A stretch of 64,000 bases of DNA. It comes from Geodermatophilus normandii. Its GTDB lineage: Bacteria; Actinomycetota; Actinomycetes; Mycobacteriales; Geodermatophilaceae. Made by a program: the position numbers and the translations under genes. The stretch covers positions 1,632,001 through 1,696,000 of the forward strand of contig NZ_QGTX01000001.1 in NCBI RefSeq assembly GCF_003182485.1, written 5' to 3'. This document shows positions 44,716 to 54,299 of the stretch, one piece after another (within the stretch, counting starts at the first letter, position 1; each line of letters begins with the position of its first letter). A model generated the notes under the pieces. It made no database searches and was not told where the DNA came from. It worked only from the letters and a program-made list of their open reading frames with translations.

Positions 44716-45473
44716 TGCGCACGCCGGCCGGCATCTCCTACCGCCGCGGCGGGTCCGGTGCGGACCTGCTCCTGCTGCTGCACGGACTGGGCGCCACCGG
44801 AGCGGTGTGGGACCGGCTGCTGCCGCTGGTCGAGCGCGACTGGCACGGCTCCTGGGCGGTCCCGGACCTGCGCGGGCACGGGCGGTCCGTGGCCGAGCCG
44901 CCCTACGGGTACGCGGTGCACGCCGCGGACGTGGCGTCCGTCGCGGTGGCCTGTGACGCGACGCGGGTGACCGTGCTCGGGCACTCCTTCGGCGGCGTGG
45001 TGGGTGCGGTGCTCGCCGGTGGCTGGTACGGCCTCGACGTGGCCCGGGTCGTCGCCGCCGGCGTCAAGATCGACTGGACGGACGAGGAGGTCGCGCGGGC
45101 CCGGTCGCTGGCCGGGCGGCCGCCGCAGGTGTTCCCCACCGCCGCCGAGGCCGCCGAGCGGCACCTGCGGCTGGCCGGGCTGGCCGGACTCGTGGCCGCG
45201 GGCGACCCGGTCGCGCTCGCCGGCGTCCGCGAGACGTCCGGCGGCTTCTCGCCGGCGCTGGACCCGCGCGCGTTCGGTGCCGTCGGCCCACCGGTCGAGG
45301 AGGTCCTGTCCCGCGCGCAGGCGCCGCTGCGGCTCGCCGCCGGCTCGGCCGACCCGATGGTGGGCCTGCGCGCGATGCGGCGGGTCGACCCGGGCGCCGT
45401 GCTGCTCGAGGGCGCCGGCCACAACGCCCACTGGGAGGACCCCGCGGCCGTCTGGTCGTTGCTGTCGCCCTGA
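44715..45473 (+). CDS. Alpha/beta-hydrolase
   Basis: A 252-residue alpha/beta-hydrolase fold enzyme. The oxyanion-loop text is LLLLHGLGATGAVWD. The nucleophile elbow is LGHSFGGVVG (Ser about residue 88). A general acid is likely in the GSADPM region, and the catalytic His is in GAGHNAHWED near the C-terminus. The substrate is unknown; esterase, lactonase or haloperoxidase-like activity are all possible. ATG overlaps the purC stop by one base, so it is co-expressed with purine genes although no purine role is apparent. Confidence 0.85.
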   Translation: MRTPAGISYRRGGSGADLLLLLHGLGATGAVWDRLLPLVERDWHGSWAVPDLRGHGRSVAEPPYGYAVHAADVASVAVACDATRVTVLGHSFGGVVGAVLAGGWYGLDVARVVAAGVKIDWTDEEVARARSLAGRPPQVFPTAAEAAERHLRLAGLAGLVAAGDPVALAGVRETSGGFSPALDPRAFGAVGPPVEEVLSRAQAPLRLAAGSADPMVGLRAMRRVDPGAVLLEGAGHNAHWEDPAAVWSLLSP

Positions 45474-45490
45474 TCGTCGCCCCCTCCCGC

Positions 45491-45548
45491 CGAGATCGGC
45501 GGTCTCGCACGGATGCGGGCCCCCACGCGTACGAGACCGCCGATCTCG
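45491..45548 (+). repeat. Family B palindromic repeat, left copy (B1)
   Basis: 58 bp with terminal arms CGAGATCGGCGGTCTCG and CGAGACCGCCGATCTCG, a perfect 17-bp inverted repeat around a 24-bp centre. It differs from the reverse complement of copy B2 at 8 of 58 positions. It lies 57 bp before a DUF559 gene. Confidence 0.85.
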
Positions 45549-45605
45549 CACGCGGCTGTGGACAGCGCCGGTGACCCCGGTCCCGGCCGCGGCAGGCTCT
45601 CGCCC

Positions 45606-46484
45606 GTGCCGCGACGTCGCCCGCCCTCCCGCCTGACCGGACCGGCCACCCGCGCCATGGCCCTCGAGGCCGGCATCACCGACCGGCAGCTGCGCCACCC
45701 GGCCGTGACCCACCTGTCCCGCGACACCTACCTGCCGCGGGCACTGGCCGGTGACACGGACGCGCGCCTGGCCGCCGTCCTGCTGACCGCCCCACCCGGT
45801 GCCGTCCTGAGCCACACCACCGCCGCCGACCTCTGGGACGTCGCCGTTCCGCTGCTCCCCGCCGGGGACGTGCGGGTCCACCTCACCGTCCCGCCGGGGT
45901 CGCGGTCGGAGAGCCGCCGGGACCGACTGGTCCACCGCACGCTCGTGCCGGAGCAGGACGCAACGCGACGGCGCTCCTTCCCGGTGACCACGCCCGAGCG
46001 GACCTGGCGGGACCTCGCCGGCGTGCTGCCGGAGGGTGCGCTCCTCGCCGTCACCGACCAGCTGCTCGCGCGGTGGTGCAGCCGGGCCGACCTCGAGCGA
46101 CAGCTGGCCGGCCGTCCCACCGGCCGGGGCTGCGCCCGCGCCCGCGCCGTCCTCCCCGTGGCCGATCCGGCCGCCGAGTCCCCGATGGAGTCGGTGCTGC
46201 GCTGGCTGGTCCACGCCGCGGGCCTGCCTGCCCCCGTGCTGCAGTACGTGGTCCGCGACGACGCCGGCCGGTTCCTCGCCCGCGCGGACCTGGCGTGGCC
46301 CGACCAGCGGGTCCTCGTCGAGTTCGACGGCGACGTCCACCGCGAGCGCGACGTGTTCGTCGGCGACCTGCGCCGGCAGAACCGCGTGGTCGGCGCGGGG
46401 TGGACGGTCCTGCGCTTCACCTCCGCCGACACGCTGGGCCGCCCGGACGACGTCGTCGCGGGGATCCGGCGGGCGCTGCGCTGA
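45606..46484 (+). CDS. DUF559 (Vsr-like nuclease fold) protein
   Basis: A 292-residue protein paralogous in layout to the one at 14124. The N-terminal AbiEi-like region is weaker (ALEAGITDRQLRH, then HLSRDTYLP). The C-terminal DUF559 domain has Asp in ARADLAWPDQ, Glu in RVLVEFDGDVHRER, and the following DLRRQNRVVGAGWTVLRFT. GTG 45606 is 57 bp after copy B1, and the stop TGA ends exactly at the first base before copy B2. The leader shares the block TCCCGGCCGC with the other unit. The biochemical role is unknown. It separates the purB-purC-hydrolase group from purSQL. Confidence 0.8.
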   Translation: MPRRRPPSRLTGPATRAMALEAGITDRQLRHPAVTHLSRDTYLPRALAGDTDARLAAVLLTAPPGAVLSHTTAADLWDVAVPLLPAGDVRVHLTVPPGSRSESRRDRLVHRTLVPEQDATRRRSFPVTTPERTWRDLAGVLPEGALLAVTDQLLARWCSRADLERQLAGRPTGRGCARARAVLPVADPAAESPMESVLRWLVHAAGLPAPVLQYVVRDDAGRFLARADLAWPDQRVLVEFDGDVHRERDVFVGDLRRQNRVVGAGWTVLRFTSADTLGRPDDVVAGIRRALR

Positions 46485-46542
46485 CGAGATCGGCGATCTC
46501 GCACGGCTACGGGCCCGCATCCGCGCGAGACCGGCGATCTCG
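46485..46542 (+). repeat. Family B palindromic repeat, right copy (B2)
   Basis: 58 bp. Arms CGAGATCGGCGATCTCG and CGAGACCGGCGATCTCG pair with two mismatches. It abuts the DUF559 stop codon without a gap. It ends 31 bp before the purS -10 element. Confidence 0.85.
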
Positions 46543-46572
46543 ACGGGAAGCAGGGGAGGTGCGGGCGCCCGG

Positions 46573-46578
46573 TACGCT
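46573..46578 (+). promoter_or_regulatory. -10 element TACGCT, leaderless purS promoter
   Basis: TACGCT ends eight bases before the purS GTG; the stretch GGGAG between could also serve as a weak ribosome-binding site. Confidence 0.45.
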
Positions 46579-46586
46579 CGGGAGCC

Positions 46587-46826
46587 GTGCCGCAGGTGGT
46601 CGTCGACGTCGTCCTCAAGCCGGAGATCTCCGACCCCCAGGGGCAGGCGGTGCTCGGCGCACTCGGCCGGCTGGGCCACACCCGGGTCACCGGCGTCCGC
46701 CAGGGCAAGCACTTCGTCCTCGACGTCGAGGGCACGCCCAGCCGGGAGGAGCTCGAGCAGATCGCCGAGACGCTGCTCGCCAACCCGGTCATCGAGGACG
46801 TCGAGCTGCACCTGCCGGAGGCCTGA
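46587..46826 (+). CDS. purS: Phosphoribosylformylglycinamidine synthase subunit PurS
   Basis: Small subunit of the three-part FGAM synthase; bridges PurQ and PurL. It has 79 residues, the normal length. Family text is VDVVLKPEISDPQGQAVLGAL at the N-terminus and ETLLANPVIEDVEL near the end. GTG 46587. purQ starts three bases after its stop. Confidence 0.94.
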   Translation: MPQVVVDVVLKPEISDPQGQAVLGALGRLGHTRVTGVRQGKHFVLDVEGTPSREELEQIAETLLANPVIEDVELHLPEA

Positions 46827-46829
46827 GCC

Positions 46830-47501
46830 GTGCGCATCGGGATCATCACCTTCCCCGGCTCCCTGGACGACGTCGACGCCGCCCGCGCGGTGCGCCTCGC
46901 CGGGGCCGAGCCCGTCGTCCTCTGGCACGCCGACCACGACCTCAAGGGCGTCGACGCCGTCGTCCTGCCCGGCGGCTTCTCCTACGGCGACTACCTGCGT
47001 GCCGGCGCCATCGCCGCCCGCGCGCCCCTCATGCAGGACGTCGTCGACCGCGCGCGGCAGGGCATGCCCGTCCTCGGCATCTGCAACGGCTTCCAGGTGC
47101 TCTGCGAGGCCGGCCTGCTGCCCGGCGCGCTCACCCGCAACAGCCACCTGCACTTCCGCAACCGCGACCAGCGGCTGCGCATCGAGCGGGCCGACACCGC
47201 CTGGACCTCGGCGTACGGCACCGGCCAGGAGATCGTCGTCCCGGTCAAGAACGGTGAGGGCCGCTACGTCGCCGCGCCGGCCGAGCTCGAGCGGCTCGAG
47301 GGCGAGGGCCGGGTGGCGGTGCGCTACGTGGGCGGCAACCCGAACGGCAGCCTGCGCGACATCGCCGGTGTCACCAGCGAGGACGGCCGCGTCGTCGGGC
47401 TCATGCCGCACCCCGAGCACGCCGTCGAGGACCTCACCGGGCCGTCGACCGACGGGCTCGGCTTCTTCACCAGCGTCCTGAAGGCGGTCGTCAGCGCATG
47501 A
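46830..47501 (+). CDS. purQ: FGAM synthase glutaminase subunit PurQ
   Basis: Class I glutamine amidotransferase supplying ammonia to PurL. It has 223 residues. The nucleophile Cys lies in [10 protein letters not shown], the oxyanion text is [14 protein letters not shown], and the catalytic His-Glu pair is in [13 protein letters not shown] 46830. The stop overlaps the purL ATG by four bases (ATGA). Confidence 0.96.
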   Translation: MRIGIITFPGSLDDVDAARAVRLAGAEPVVLWHADHDLKGVDAVVLPGGFSYGDYLRAGAIAARAPLMQDVVDRARQGMPVLGICNGFQVLCEAGLLPGALTRNSHLHFRNRDQRLRIERADTAWTSAYGTGQEIVVPVKNGEGRYVAAPAELERLEGEGRVAVRYVGGNPNGSLRDIAGVTSEDGRVVGLMPHPEHAVEDLTGPSTDGLGFFTSVLKAVVSA

Positions 47502-49843
47502 CCGAGTCGGCCACCGCGGGGCTCTCCGACCTCGACACCGGGCCCGGCCCGCTGTCGCACCGGCTCGACACCGTCGCGCTCGCGGAGAGCACCGCCGACG
47601 TCGAGCAGCCCTACGCCGAGCTCGGCCTGAAGAGCGACGAGTACGCCCGCATCCGCGACATCCTCGGCCGCCGGCCCACCACCGCCGAGCTGGCCATGTA
47701 CTCGGTGATGTGGAGCGAGCACTGCTCCTACAAGAGCTCGAAGGTGCACCTGCGCCGCTTCGGCGACCTCCCGCCCAGCGAGCACCTGCTGGTGGGCATC
47801 GGCGAGAACGCCGGCGTGGTCGACGTCGGCGACGGCTACGCGGTCACCTTCAAGGTCGAGAGCCACAACCACCCGAGCTACGTCGAGCCCTACCAGGGAG
47901 CGGCCACCGGCGTCGGCGGCATCGTCCGCGACATCCTCACCATGGGCGCCCGCCCGGTCGCCGTCATGGACTCGCTGCGCTTCGGCCGCGCCGACGCCCC
48001 CGACACCGCGCGCGTGCTGCCCGGCGTCGTCGCCGGCGTCGGCGGCTACGGCAACTGCCTGGGGCTGCCCAACATCGGTGGCGAGCTGCTGTTCGACGAG
48101 TGCTACGCCGGCAACCCGCTGGTCAACGCGCTGTGCGTCGGCGTCATGCGGCACGAGGACGTGCGGCTGGCCAAGGCCGAGGGCGTGGGCAACAAGGTCG
48201 TCCTCTTCGGTGCCCGCACCGGCGGCGACGGCATCGGCGGCGTGAGTGTGCTGGCCAGCGAGACCTTCGACCAGGAGGGCCCGGCCAAGCGCCCGAGCGT
48301 GCAGGTCGGCGACCCGTTCACCGAGAAGCTGCTCATCGAGGCCTGCCTGGAGATCTTCGCCCAGGACCTGGTCACCGGGATCCAGGACCTCGGCGGCGCC
48401 GGGCTGTCCTGCGCGACGTCGGAGCTGGCCAGCGCCGGCACCGGCGGCATGCACGTCGACCTCGACCGCGTCCCGCTGCGCGACAGCACGCTGACGCCGG
48501 CGGAGATCCTGATGAGCGAGTCGCAGGAGCGCATGTGCGCGATCGTCGAGCCGGCCAAGGTCGACGACTTCCTCGCCGTCTGCCGTCGGTGGGACGTGCT
48601 GGCCACCGTCATCGGTGAGGTCACCGCCGGCGACCGGCTGACCGTCGACTGGCACGGCGAGCGCATCGTCGACGTCCCGCCGCGGACCGTGGCGCACGAG
48701 GGCCCGGTGTACGAGCGGCCGATGCGGCGCCCCGCCGACCTCGACGCCCTGCAGGCCGACGACCCCGCCGCGCTGCCCCGCCCGGCGACGCCGGAGGAGC
48801 TGACCGCCCACTGGCTGGCCGTCGTCGCCAGCCCCGACGGCGCGGACAAGACCTGGGTCACCGAGCAGTACGACCGCTACGTCCGCGGCAACACCGTGCT
48901 CGCGCAGCCCGACGACGCCGGCGTGGTCCGCATCGACGAGGACTCCTCCCGCGGCATCGCGCTGGCCCTCGACGGCAACGCCCGCTTCGCGCGGCTCGAC
49001 CCCTACGCCGGCGCGCAGCTCAACCTCGCCGAGGCCTACCGCAACGTCGCCGTCACCGGCGCGCGGCCGCTGGCGGTCACCAACTGCCTGAACTTCGGCT
49101 CCCCCGAGGAGCCCGAGGTCATGTGGCAGTTCGCCGAGGCCGTCCGCGGCCTGGCCGACGCCTGCCGCGACCTCGGCCTGCCGGTGACCGGCGGCAACGT
49201 CAGCCTCTACAACCAGACCGGCGACGTCGCGATCAACCCGACGCCGGTCATCGGGGTCCTCGGCGTGCACGACGACGTGCGCGACCGGGTGCCCACCGGC
49301 TGGCGCGCCGCGGGGGAGACGGTGCTGCTGCTCGGCGAGACCCGGCCGGAGTTCGGCGGGTCGGCCTGGGCGTCGGTCGTGCACGGCCACCTCGGCGGCC
49401 GCCCGCCCGCCGTCGACCTGGCGGCCGAGCGGGCGCTGGGCGAGCTGCTCGGGGCGCTGGGCCGCGAGGGCCTGGTCACCTCCGCGCACGACCTCGCCGA
49501 CGGCGGCCTGGCCCAGGCGCTGGCCGAGTCGGCCCTGCGCTACGGCACCGGCGCCTCGCTGCGGCTGACGGGCGACGCCTTCACCGCGCTCTTCAGCGAG
49601 TCCGGCGCCCGCGCCGTCGTCACCACCACCGACCCCGAGGCGGTGCGGACGACGGCGGAGTGGGCCGGCGTCGCGGTCACCGAGCTGGGCACCACCGGCG
49701 GGGACGCCCTCGCCGTCGAGGGTGTCGGGGAGCTGCCGCTGGCCGAGCTGCGGGCCGCCTGGACGGCGACGCTCCCGGCGCTGTTCGGGACCCCGGAGGC
49801 CACGGTCGGCAGCGTCCCCGCGGGGACCGTCCCGACCAGCTGA
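47498..49843 (+). CDS. purL: FGAM synthase subunit PurL (small form)
   Basis: ATP-dependent synthase converting FGAR to FGAM with PurQ and PurS. It has 781 residues, the small PurL class that needs separate PurQ and PurS. Text includes [28 protein letters not shown] and [14 protein letters not shown] 47498 overlaps the purQ stop. A sterol-carrier-like gene follows after 8 bp. Confidence 0.97.
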   Translation: MTESATAGLSDLDTGPGPLSHRLDTVALAESTADVEQPYAELGLKSDEYARIRDILGRRPTTAELAMYSVMWSEHCSYKSSKVHLRRFGDLPPSEHLLVGIGENAGVVDVGDGYAVTFKVESHNHPSYVEPYQGAATGVGGIVRDILTMGARPVAVMDSLRFGRADAPDTARVLPGVVAGVGGYGNCLGLPNIGGELLFDECYAGNPLVNALCVGVMRHEDVRLAKAEGVGNKVVLFGARTGGDGIGGVSVLASETFDQEGPAKRPSVQVGDPFTEKLLIEACLEIFAQDLVTGIQDLGGAGLSCATSELASAGTGGMHVDLDRVPLRDSTLTPAEILMSESQERMCAIVEPAKVDDFLAVCRRWDVLATVIGEVTAGDRLTVDWHGERIVDVPPRTVAHEGPVYERPMRRPADLDALQADDPAALPRPATPEELTAHWLAVVASPDGADKTWVTEQYDRYVRGNTVLAQPDDAGVVRIDEDSSRGIALALDGNARFARLDPYAGAQLNLAEAYRNVAVTGARPLAVTNCLNFGSPEEPEVMWQFAEAVRGLADACRDLGLPVTGGNVSLYNQTGDVAINPTPVIGVLGVHDDVRDRVPTGWRAAGETVLLLGETRPEFGGSAWASVVHGHLGGRPPAVDLAAERALGELLGALGREGLVTSAHDLADGGLAQALAESALRYGTGASLRLTGDAFTALFSESGARAVVTTTDPEAVRTTAEWAGVAVTELGTTGGDALAVEGVGELPLAELRAAWTATLPALFGTPEATVGSVPAGTVPTS

Positions 49844-49851
49844 GGCCCGCT

Positions 49852-50244
49852 GTGCCCTCGTCGACGAGGCCCATCCCCGCCGAGGAGCTGCGCGCCGCCG
49901 TCGACGCCGTCCGCCCCTGGCTGGCCGGCGACACCGGGCAGCCCCCGCGGTCGGTGCTGGGCGCGGCGGTGAAGACCAGTGCCCGCTGGCTGGCGCAGCA
50001 GGTGCCCGGCCGGTCGGTGGAGCTGCGGGTGCCGCCGCACGTCGCCGTCCAGCTGGTGCCCGGCCCGCGGCACACGCGCGGTACGCCGCCGAACGTCGTC
50101 GAGACCGACGCGGCCACCTGGCTGCGGCTGGCCACGGGGGAGCTGACCTGGGCCGACGCCGTCGCCGAGGGGAGGGTCAGCGCGAGCGGCAACCGCGCCG
50201 ACCTCTCCGAGCACCTCCCGCTCCGGCCCCTGAGGGGCCGTTAG
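49852..50244 (+). CDS. Sterol-carrier-family protein (SCP-like)
   Basis: A 130-residue protein of the bacterial sterol-carrier (SCP-3-like) family that sits next to purL in actinobacteria. Text [22 protein letters not shown] is followed by [34 protein letters not shown] and the end [20 protein letters not shown], a pattern shared with the C-terminal domain of MDMPI-type proteins. The ligand is unknown. GTG 49852 starts 8 bp after purL, suggesting one transcript. Confidence 0.8.
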   Translation: MPSSTRPIPAEELRAAVDAVRPWLAGDTGQPPRSVLGAAVKTSARWLAQQVPGRSVELRVPPHVAVQLVPGPRHTRGTPPNVVETDAATWLRLATGELTWADAVAEGRVSASGNRADLSEHLPLRPLRGR

Positions 50245-50273
50245 CGCGACGAGGGCTCCCCAGGGGCGGCTCC

Positions 50274-50432
50274 TCAGCCGGTGAAGAGGGTGAGCGCGGT
50301 CTTCACCGTCTGGTACAGGCCGTAGGCCAGCGGTACGCCGACCAGCGTCCAGGCGAACGCGATCAGCCCGGTCGGGGTGTGCACCGGCCGCTGGGCGTCC
50401 GCGGACTGCTCCTTCGAGATCGACGTGCTCAT
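50274..50432 (-). CDS. Small membrane subunit associated with OFA-type MFS transporter
   Basis: A 52-residue protein with one hydrophobic helix (GLIAFAWTLVGVPLAYGLY, residues 22-40) and a polar N-terminus. The segment is the hallmark of the short proteins annotated as MFS transporter small subunit and found next to oxalate/formate-antiporter-like genes. The ATG overlaps the stop of the transporter gene by four bases (ATGA), so the two are made together. The role of the small subunit is not established. Confidence 0.78.
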   Translation of the reverse strand: MSTSISKEQSADAQRPVHTPTGLIAFAWTLVGVPLAYGLYQTVKTALTLFTG

Positions 50433-51847
50433 CGGGCGGCGCTCCGTTCCGGGGTCGGGGTGGCGGCGCCGGCGGCGTCGCGGTGCGGCTCGTGCCACTT
50501 GCTGGCCACCGGCCTGACGAGCAGGTTCGCGACGAACCCGACGGCGAGCAGGCCGACCATGATGAACAGCGCCGGCCGGTAGTTGGCCGCGACCAGGCTG
50601 CCCGGCTCGCCCTGGGTGTCCAGGACGCTGTTGACGATCAGCGGGCCGGCCACGCCGGCCGCCGACCACGCGGTGAGCAGCCGGCCGTGGATGGCGCCGA
50701 CCTGGTAGGTGCCGAACAGGTCGCGGAGGTAGGCCGGGATGGTGGCGAACCCGCCGCCGTAGAACGAGATGATCACGGCGGCGAGCAGCACGAACACCCA
50801 CGTGGCGCTGTTGCCGATGGTGGCCAGCGCGACGTAGAGCACCAGGCCGACGCCGAGGTAGACCATGTAGATCGGCTTGCGGCCGATGAAGTCCGACGTC
50901 GTGGACCACACGAAGCGGCCGGCCATGTTGAACAGCGACAGGACGCCGACGAAGCCCGCGGCGGCCGTCACGGCGACCGTCGAGGTGTCCCCGGTGCGGA
51001 AGAAGTCCTGGATCATCGGGGCGGCCTGCTCGAGGATGCCGATGCCCGCGGTGACGTTGCAGAACAGCACCGTCCACAGCAGCCAGAACTGCGGCGTCTT
51101 CACCGCGTTCCGCGCCGAGACGCTCTCGGTGGTGACCAGCGCCTTCTGCTTGACGGTCGAGGGGTCGAAGCCCGCCGGCCTCCAGCCCTCGGCCGGCACC
51201 CGCACGATGAAGGCCCCGAACATCATGAAGACCAGGTAGACGGCCGCGAAGGTGAAGAACAGGGCCGAGACGGCACCGCCGCTGGGCACGGTCCCGGCGA
51301 CGGCGGGGTCGTACTCGGGGTCGTACCAGTTCATCAGCTGCCGGGACAGCGGTGAGGCGATGAGCGCGCCGCCGCCGAAGCCCATGATCGCCATGCCGGT
51401 GGCCAGGCCCGGCCGGTCGGGGAACCACTTGATCAGCGTGGAGACCGGCGAGATGTAGCCGATGCCCAGGCCGATGCCGCCGATGACGCCGTAGCCGAGG
51501 TAGAGCAGCCACAGCTGGCGGGTCTCGATGCCGATGCCCCCGACGACGAACCCGGTGACCCAGAAGCAGGCCGCGGTGAACATCGCCGCCCGGGGGCCGT
51601 TCCTGTCGACCCAGGTGCCGAACAGGGCGGCCGACAGGCCCAGCATCACGATCGCGATCGAGAAGACGATGCCGATCGCCGTCTGGCTGGTGCCGAAGTC
51701 CTCGACGAGAGCGGTCTTGTAGACGCTGGTCGCGTAGGCCTGGCCGATGCACAGGTGCACGGCCAGGGCGGCCGGCGGGATGAGCCATCGGTTGAAGCCG
51801 GGGCGGGCGACGATGCGCTCGCGCCGCAGGAAGCCGGGTAGCGCCAC
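50429..51847 (-). CDS. OFA-family MFS transporter (oxalate/formate antiporter-like)
   Basis: A 472-residue transporter with about twelve membrane segments. Family text: WLIPPAALAVHLCIGQAYA at the N-terminus, GIGLGIGYISPVSTLIKWFPDR, GRFVWSTTSDFIGRKP and YLRDLFGTYQVGAIHGR. OFA members carry small carboxylates; the substrate here is unknown. GTG 51847 has GGAGG six bases upstream. It is coupled to a 52-residue partner downstream. Confidence 0.87.
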   Translation of the reverse strand: MALPGFLRRERIVARPGFNRWLIPPAALAVHLCIGQAYATSVYKTALVEDFGTSQTAIGIVFSIAIVMLGLSAALFGTWVDRNGPRAAMFTAACFWVTGFVVGGIGIETRQLWLLYLGYGVIGGIGLGIGYISPVSTLIKWFPDRPGLATGMAIMGFGGGALIASPLSRQLMNWYDPEYDPAVAGTVPSGGAVSALFFTFAAVYLVFMMFGAFIVRVPAEGWRPAGFDPSTVKQKALVTTESVSARNAVKTPQFWLLWTVLFCNVTAGIGILEQAAPMIQDFFRTGDTSTVAVTAAAGFVGVLSLFNMAGRFVWSTTSDFIGRKPIYMVYLGVGLVLYVALATIGNSATWVFVLLAAVIISFYGGGFATIPAYLRDLFGTYQVGAIHGRLLTAWSAAGVAGPLIVNSVLDTQGEPGSLVAANYRPALFIMVGLLAVGFVANLLVRPVASKWHEPHRDAAGAATPTPERSAAR

Positions 51848-52023
51848 GGGCGACCTCCGGGACGGGGACCGGGACGGCCGGTCGTCTGTGGGCAGGGTCA
51901 CGAGGGAACGTACGTGCGGCGTGTCGTTCCCGCGCGCCGAGCGTGACCGGATCGTTGCGTGGCATCCCGTCCCGCGCGATCGACCGGCCCCGCCGGACGG
52001 CAGGACGACGGCGGCCGATCCCC

Positions 52024-52086
52024 CGGCCCCCTGCAGGGACCCGACGCGAGCGGGCGGGCGTTGGGGGGGCAGGAGGGTCCCTTCTC
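52024..52086 (+). repeat. Family C dispersed repeat, copy 2
   Basis: Begins CGGCCCCCTGCAGGGACCCG and ends in a G-rich tail with AGGAGGGTCCCTT, closely matching 40967-41026. It ends one base before the TAGGCT -10 element of the mscR gene, so it forms the immediate upstream sequence of that promoter. Confidence 0.6.
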
Positions 52087-52092
52087 TAGGCT
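52087..52092 (+). promoter_or_regulatory. -10 element TAGGCT, leaderless mscR promoter
   Basis: TAGGCT ends six bases before the ATG at 52099, with no ribosome-binding site. Confidence 0.5.
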
Positions 52093-52098
52093 CGCCCC

Positions 52099-53184
52099 AT
52101 GGCCTACGAGGTGAGGGGCGTCGTCGCCCGCGGCAAGGGAGCACCGGTCAGCGTCGAGACGGTCCTGGTGCCCGACCCGGGGCCCGGTGAGGCGGTCGTC
52201 GACGTGCAGGCGTGCGGTGTCTGCCACACCGACCTGCACTACCGCGAGGGCGGCATCAACGACGACTTCCCGTTCCTGCTCGGCCACGAGGCCGCCGGCA
52301 CGGTGGCGGCCGTCGGCGAGGGCGTCACCAACGTGGCCGTCGGCGACTTCGTGGTCCTCAACTGGCGGGCCGTGTGCGGGCAGTGCCGCGCCTGCCTCAA
52401 GGGCCAGCTGCACTACTGCTTCGCCACGCACAACGCCGCGCAGAAGATGACACTGGCCGACGGCACCGAGCTGTCCCCGGCGCTGGGCATCGGCGCGTTC
52501 GTGGAGAAGACGCTCGTCCACTCCGGCCAGTGCACCAGGGTCGACCCCGCCGCCCCGGCCACCGCCGCGGGCCTGCTCGGCTGCGGCGTGATGGCCGGCG
52601 TCGGCGCCGCGGTCAACACCGGCGCGGTGCAGCGCGGGGAGTCGGTCGCGGTGTTCGGCTGCGGCGGCGTCGGGGACGCCGCGATCGCCGGCGCGAAGCT
52701 GGCCGGCGCCACCACGATCGTCGCCGTCGACGTCGACGACCGGAAGCTGGAGTGGGCGAAGGCGTTCGGCGCCACCCACACCGTCAACTCGCGCCGGACC
52801 GACGCCGTCGAGGCGATCAAGGGCCACACCGGCGGCTTCGGTGTCGACGTCGCCATCGACGCCGTCGGCCGCCCGGAGGTGTTCGAGCAGGCCTTCTACG
52901 CGCGCGACCTCGCCGGCCGCGTGGTGCTGGTGGGCGTCCCCACCCCCGACATGCAGCTGACGCTGCCGATGATCGAGCTGTTCGGCCGCGGCGGGGCGCT
53001 GAGGTCCTCCTGGTACGGCGACTGCCTGCCCTCCCGCGACTTCCCGATGCTGGTCGACCTGTACCTGCAGGGCCGCTTCCCGCTCGAGGACTTCGTCTCC
53101 GAGACCATCGGGCTCGACGACGTGGAGAAGGCCTTCGAGAAGATGCACAAGGGCGAGGTGCTGCGCAGCGTGGTCGTCCTCTGA
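52099..53184 (+). CDS. mscR: S-(hydroxymethyl)mycothiol dehydrogenase
   Basis: Zinc-dependent medium-chain alcohol dehydrogenase that oxidises the mycothiol adduct of formaldehyde, detoxifying it; may also reduce nitrosomycothiol. It has 361 residues. Catalytic zinc ligands are [10 protein letters not shown] and GHEAAGTV, the structural zinc cysteines are [15 protein letters not shown], and the NAD-binding loop is [16 protein letters not shown] 52099 agrees with a leaderless promoter. The partner MBL-fold gene overlaps by one base, the same pair as Rv2259-Rv2260 in M. tuberculosis. This implies a mycothiol-producing host. Confidence 0.92.
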   Translation: MAYEVRGVVARGKGAPVSVETVLVPDPGPGEAVVDVQACGVCHTDLHYREGGINDDFPFLLGHEAAGTVAAVGEGVTNVAVGDFVVLNWRAVCGQCRACLKGQLHYCFATHNAAQKMTLADGTELSPALGIGAFVEKTLVHSGQCTRVDPAAPATAAGLLGCGVMAGVGAAVNTGAVQRGESVAVFGCGGVGDAAIAGAKLAGATTIVAVDVDDRKLEWAKAFGATHTVNSRRTDAVEAIKGHTGGFGVDVAIDAVGRPEVFEQAFYARDLAGRVVLVGVPTPDMQLTLPMIELFGRGGALRSSWYGDCLPSRDFPMLVDLYLQGRFPLEDFVSETIGLDDVEKAFEKMHKGEVLRSVVVL

Positions 53185-53807
53185 TGGCCGGGTCCACGAG
53201 GGGCGCCCGCATCGAGAGGACCGTCGTCTCCGGCGTCTTCAGCCTCGACGGCCAGGACTTCGACGTCGACAACAACGTCTGGCTGGTCGGCGACGACGAC
53301 GAGGTGCTCGTCATCGACGCCCCGCACCGCGCCGAGCCGATCGTCGAAGCGATCGGCGGACGGCGGGTGACGGCGATCGTGCTCACCCACGGGCACAACG
53401 ACCACGTCACCGCCGCGGTCGACCTGCGCGCCGCCACCGGTGCGCCGATCTGGTTCCACCCCGCCGACCGGATGCTCTGGGACATGGTCCACGCGGGCAC
53501 CGAGCCCGACGAGGCGCTCGCCGAGGGCACCCGCTTCCGCGTCGCAGGCACCTCGCTCACGGCGCTGCACACCCCGGGTCACTCGCCGGGCAGCACCTGT
53601 CTGCACGCCCCCGACCTGGCCGCCGTCTTCACCGGGGACACGCTGTTCCACGGCGGGCCCGGCGCCACGGGCCGCTCGTTCAGCGACAGGCCGACGATCC
53701 TCGACTCGATCCGCAGCAAGCTGCTGAGCCTGCACGGCGACACGGTGGTCCACACCGGGCACGGCGAGGACACCCGCATCTCCGCCGAGATCGGCTCCGT
53801 GCGCTGA
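53184..53807 (+). CDS. MBL-fold metallo-hydrolase paired with mscR
   Basis: A 207-residue metallo-beta-lactamase-fold hydrolase. Zinc motif THGHNDHVTAA, later His in HTPGHSPGST, Asp in FTGDTLFHGGPG, and a final HTGHGEDT. Overlap with the mscR stop (TGATG) indicates co-translation. By conserved pairing it probably acts on the thioester or formyl product of MscR; this is inference, not demonstrated here. Confidence 0.88.
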   Translation: MAGSTRGARIERTVVSGVFSLDGQDFDVDNNVWLVGDDDEVLVIDAPHRAEPIVEAIGGRRVTAIVLTHGHNDHVTAAVDLRAATGAPIWFHPADRMLWDMVHAGTEPDEALAEGTRFRVAGTSLTALHTPGHSPGSTCLHAPDLAAVFTGDTLFHGGPGATGRSFSDRPTILDSIRSKLLSLHGDTVVHTGHGEDTRISAEIGSVR

Positions 53808-53833
53808 GGCGCCGGCCGGCGGGGGAGGCGGGA

Positions 53834-54160
53834 TCAGCCCCGGCCGGTGTCGGTCCCTGCGTCGCCTGGGGTGCCCGGAGGGGCCTCCGGCGGCGCCGTG
53901 CGCTCCAGGCGCTGGCGGATCGCCGCGACGTTCAGCGCGAGGTCCTCGAGCGCCTCGACGGCGCGCGTGGCGAGGGCGAACGTGAGGTTCTCGCGTCGCT
54001 CCTCGGCGCTCGGCTCCCGGCGGCGCTCCCACGGGGCCGAGCCCCGGTCGGTCGCCCGCGACCAGGGCTCGTCGTCGCCCTGCGAGGGGTCGAAGAGGCC
54101 GCGCAGCATCCGCTGGGCCATTTCCAGGAAGTCGTTGGGGTCGGGCCGGTCGGCGGGCAT
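53834..54160 (-). CDS. Hypothetical actinobacterial protein
   Basis: A 108-residue protein without a domain I recognise. It is acidic and charged, with a likely amphipathic helix in NDFLEMAQRMLRGLFDP and a second helix in ENLTFALATRAVEALEDLALNVAAIRQRLE, partly split. ATG 54160 has AGAGGAG five bases upstream. It lies divergently upstream of purF. Confidence 0.65.
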   Translation of the reverse strand: MPADRPDPNDFLEMAQRMLRGLFDPSQGDDEPWSRATDRGSAPWERRREPSAEERRENLTFALATRAVEALEDLALNVAAIRQRLERTAPPEAPPGTPGDAGTDTGRG

Positions 54161-54286
54161 GTCGGCTCCTCTCGACGTACCGCCGGTCAACGGCCGGACC
54201 CGCGTCCGTGTTCCGGTCGGCCGGCACCGCGGGTGACGACGTGCCGGGGTGTCGGGCGCCACCCCGGCACGGACCCCCGACGCCGG

Positions 54287-54292
54287 TACCCT
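54287..54292 (+). promoter_or_regulatory. -10 element TACCCT, leaderless purF promoter
   Basis: TACCCT ends seven bases before the GTG at 54300. Confidence 0.5.
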
Positions 54293-54299
54293 CAGGGGT

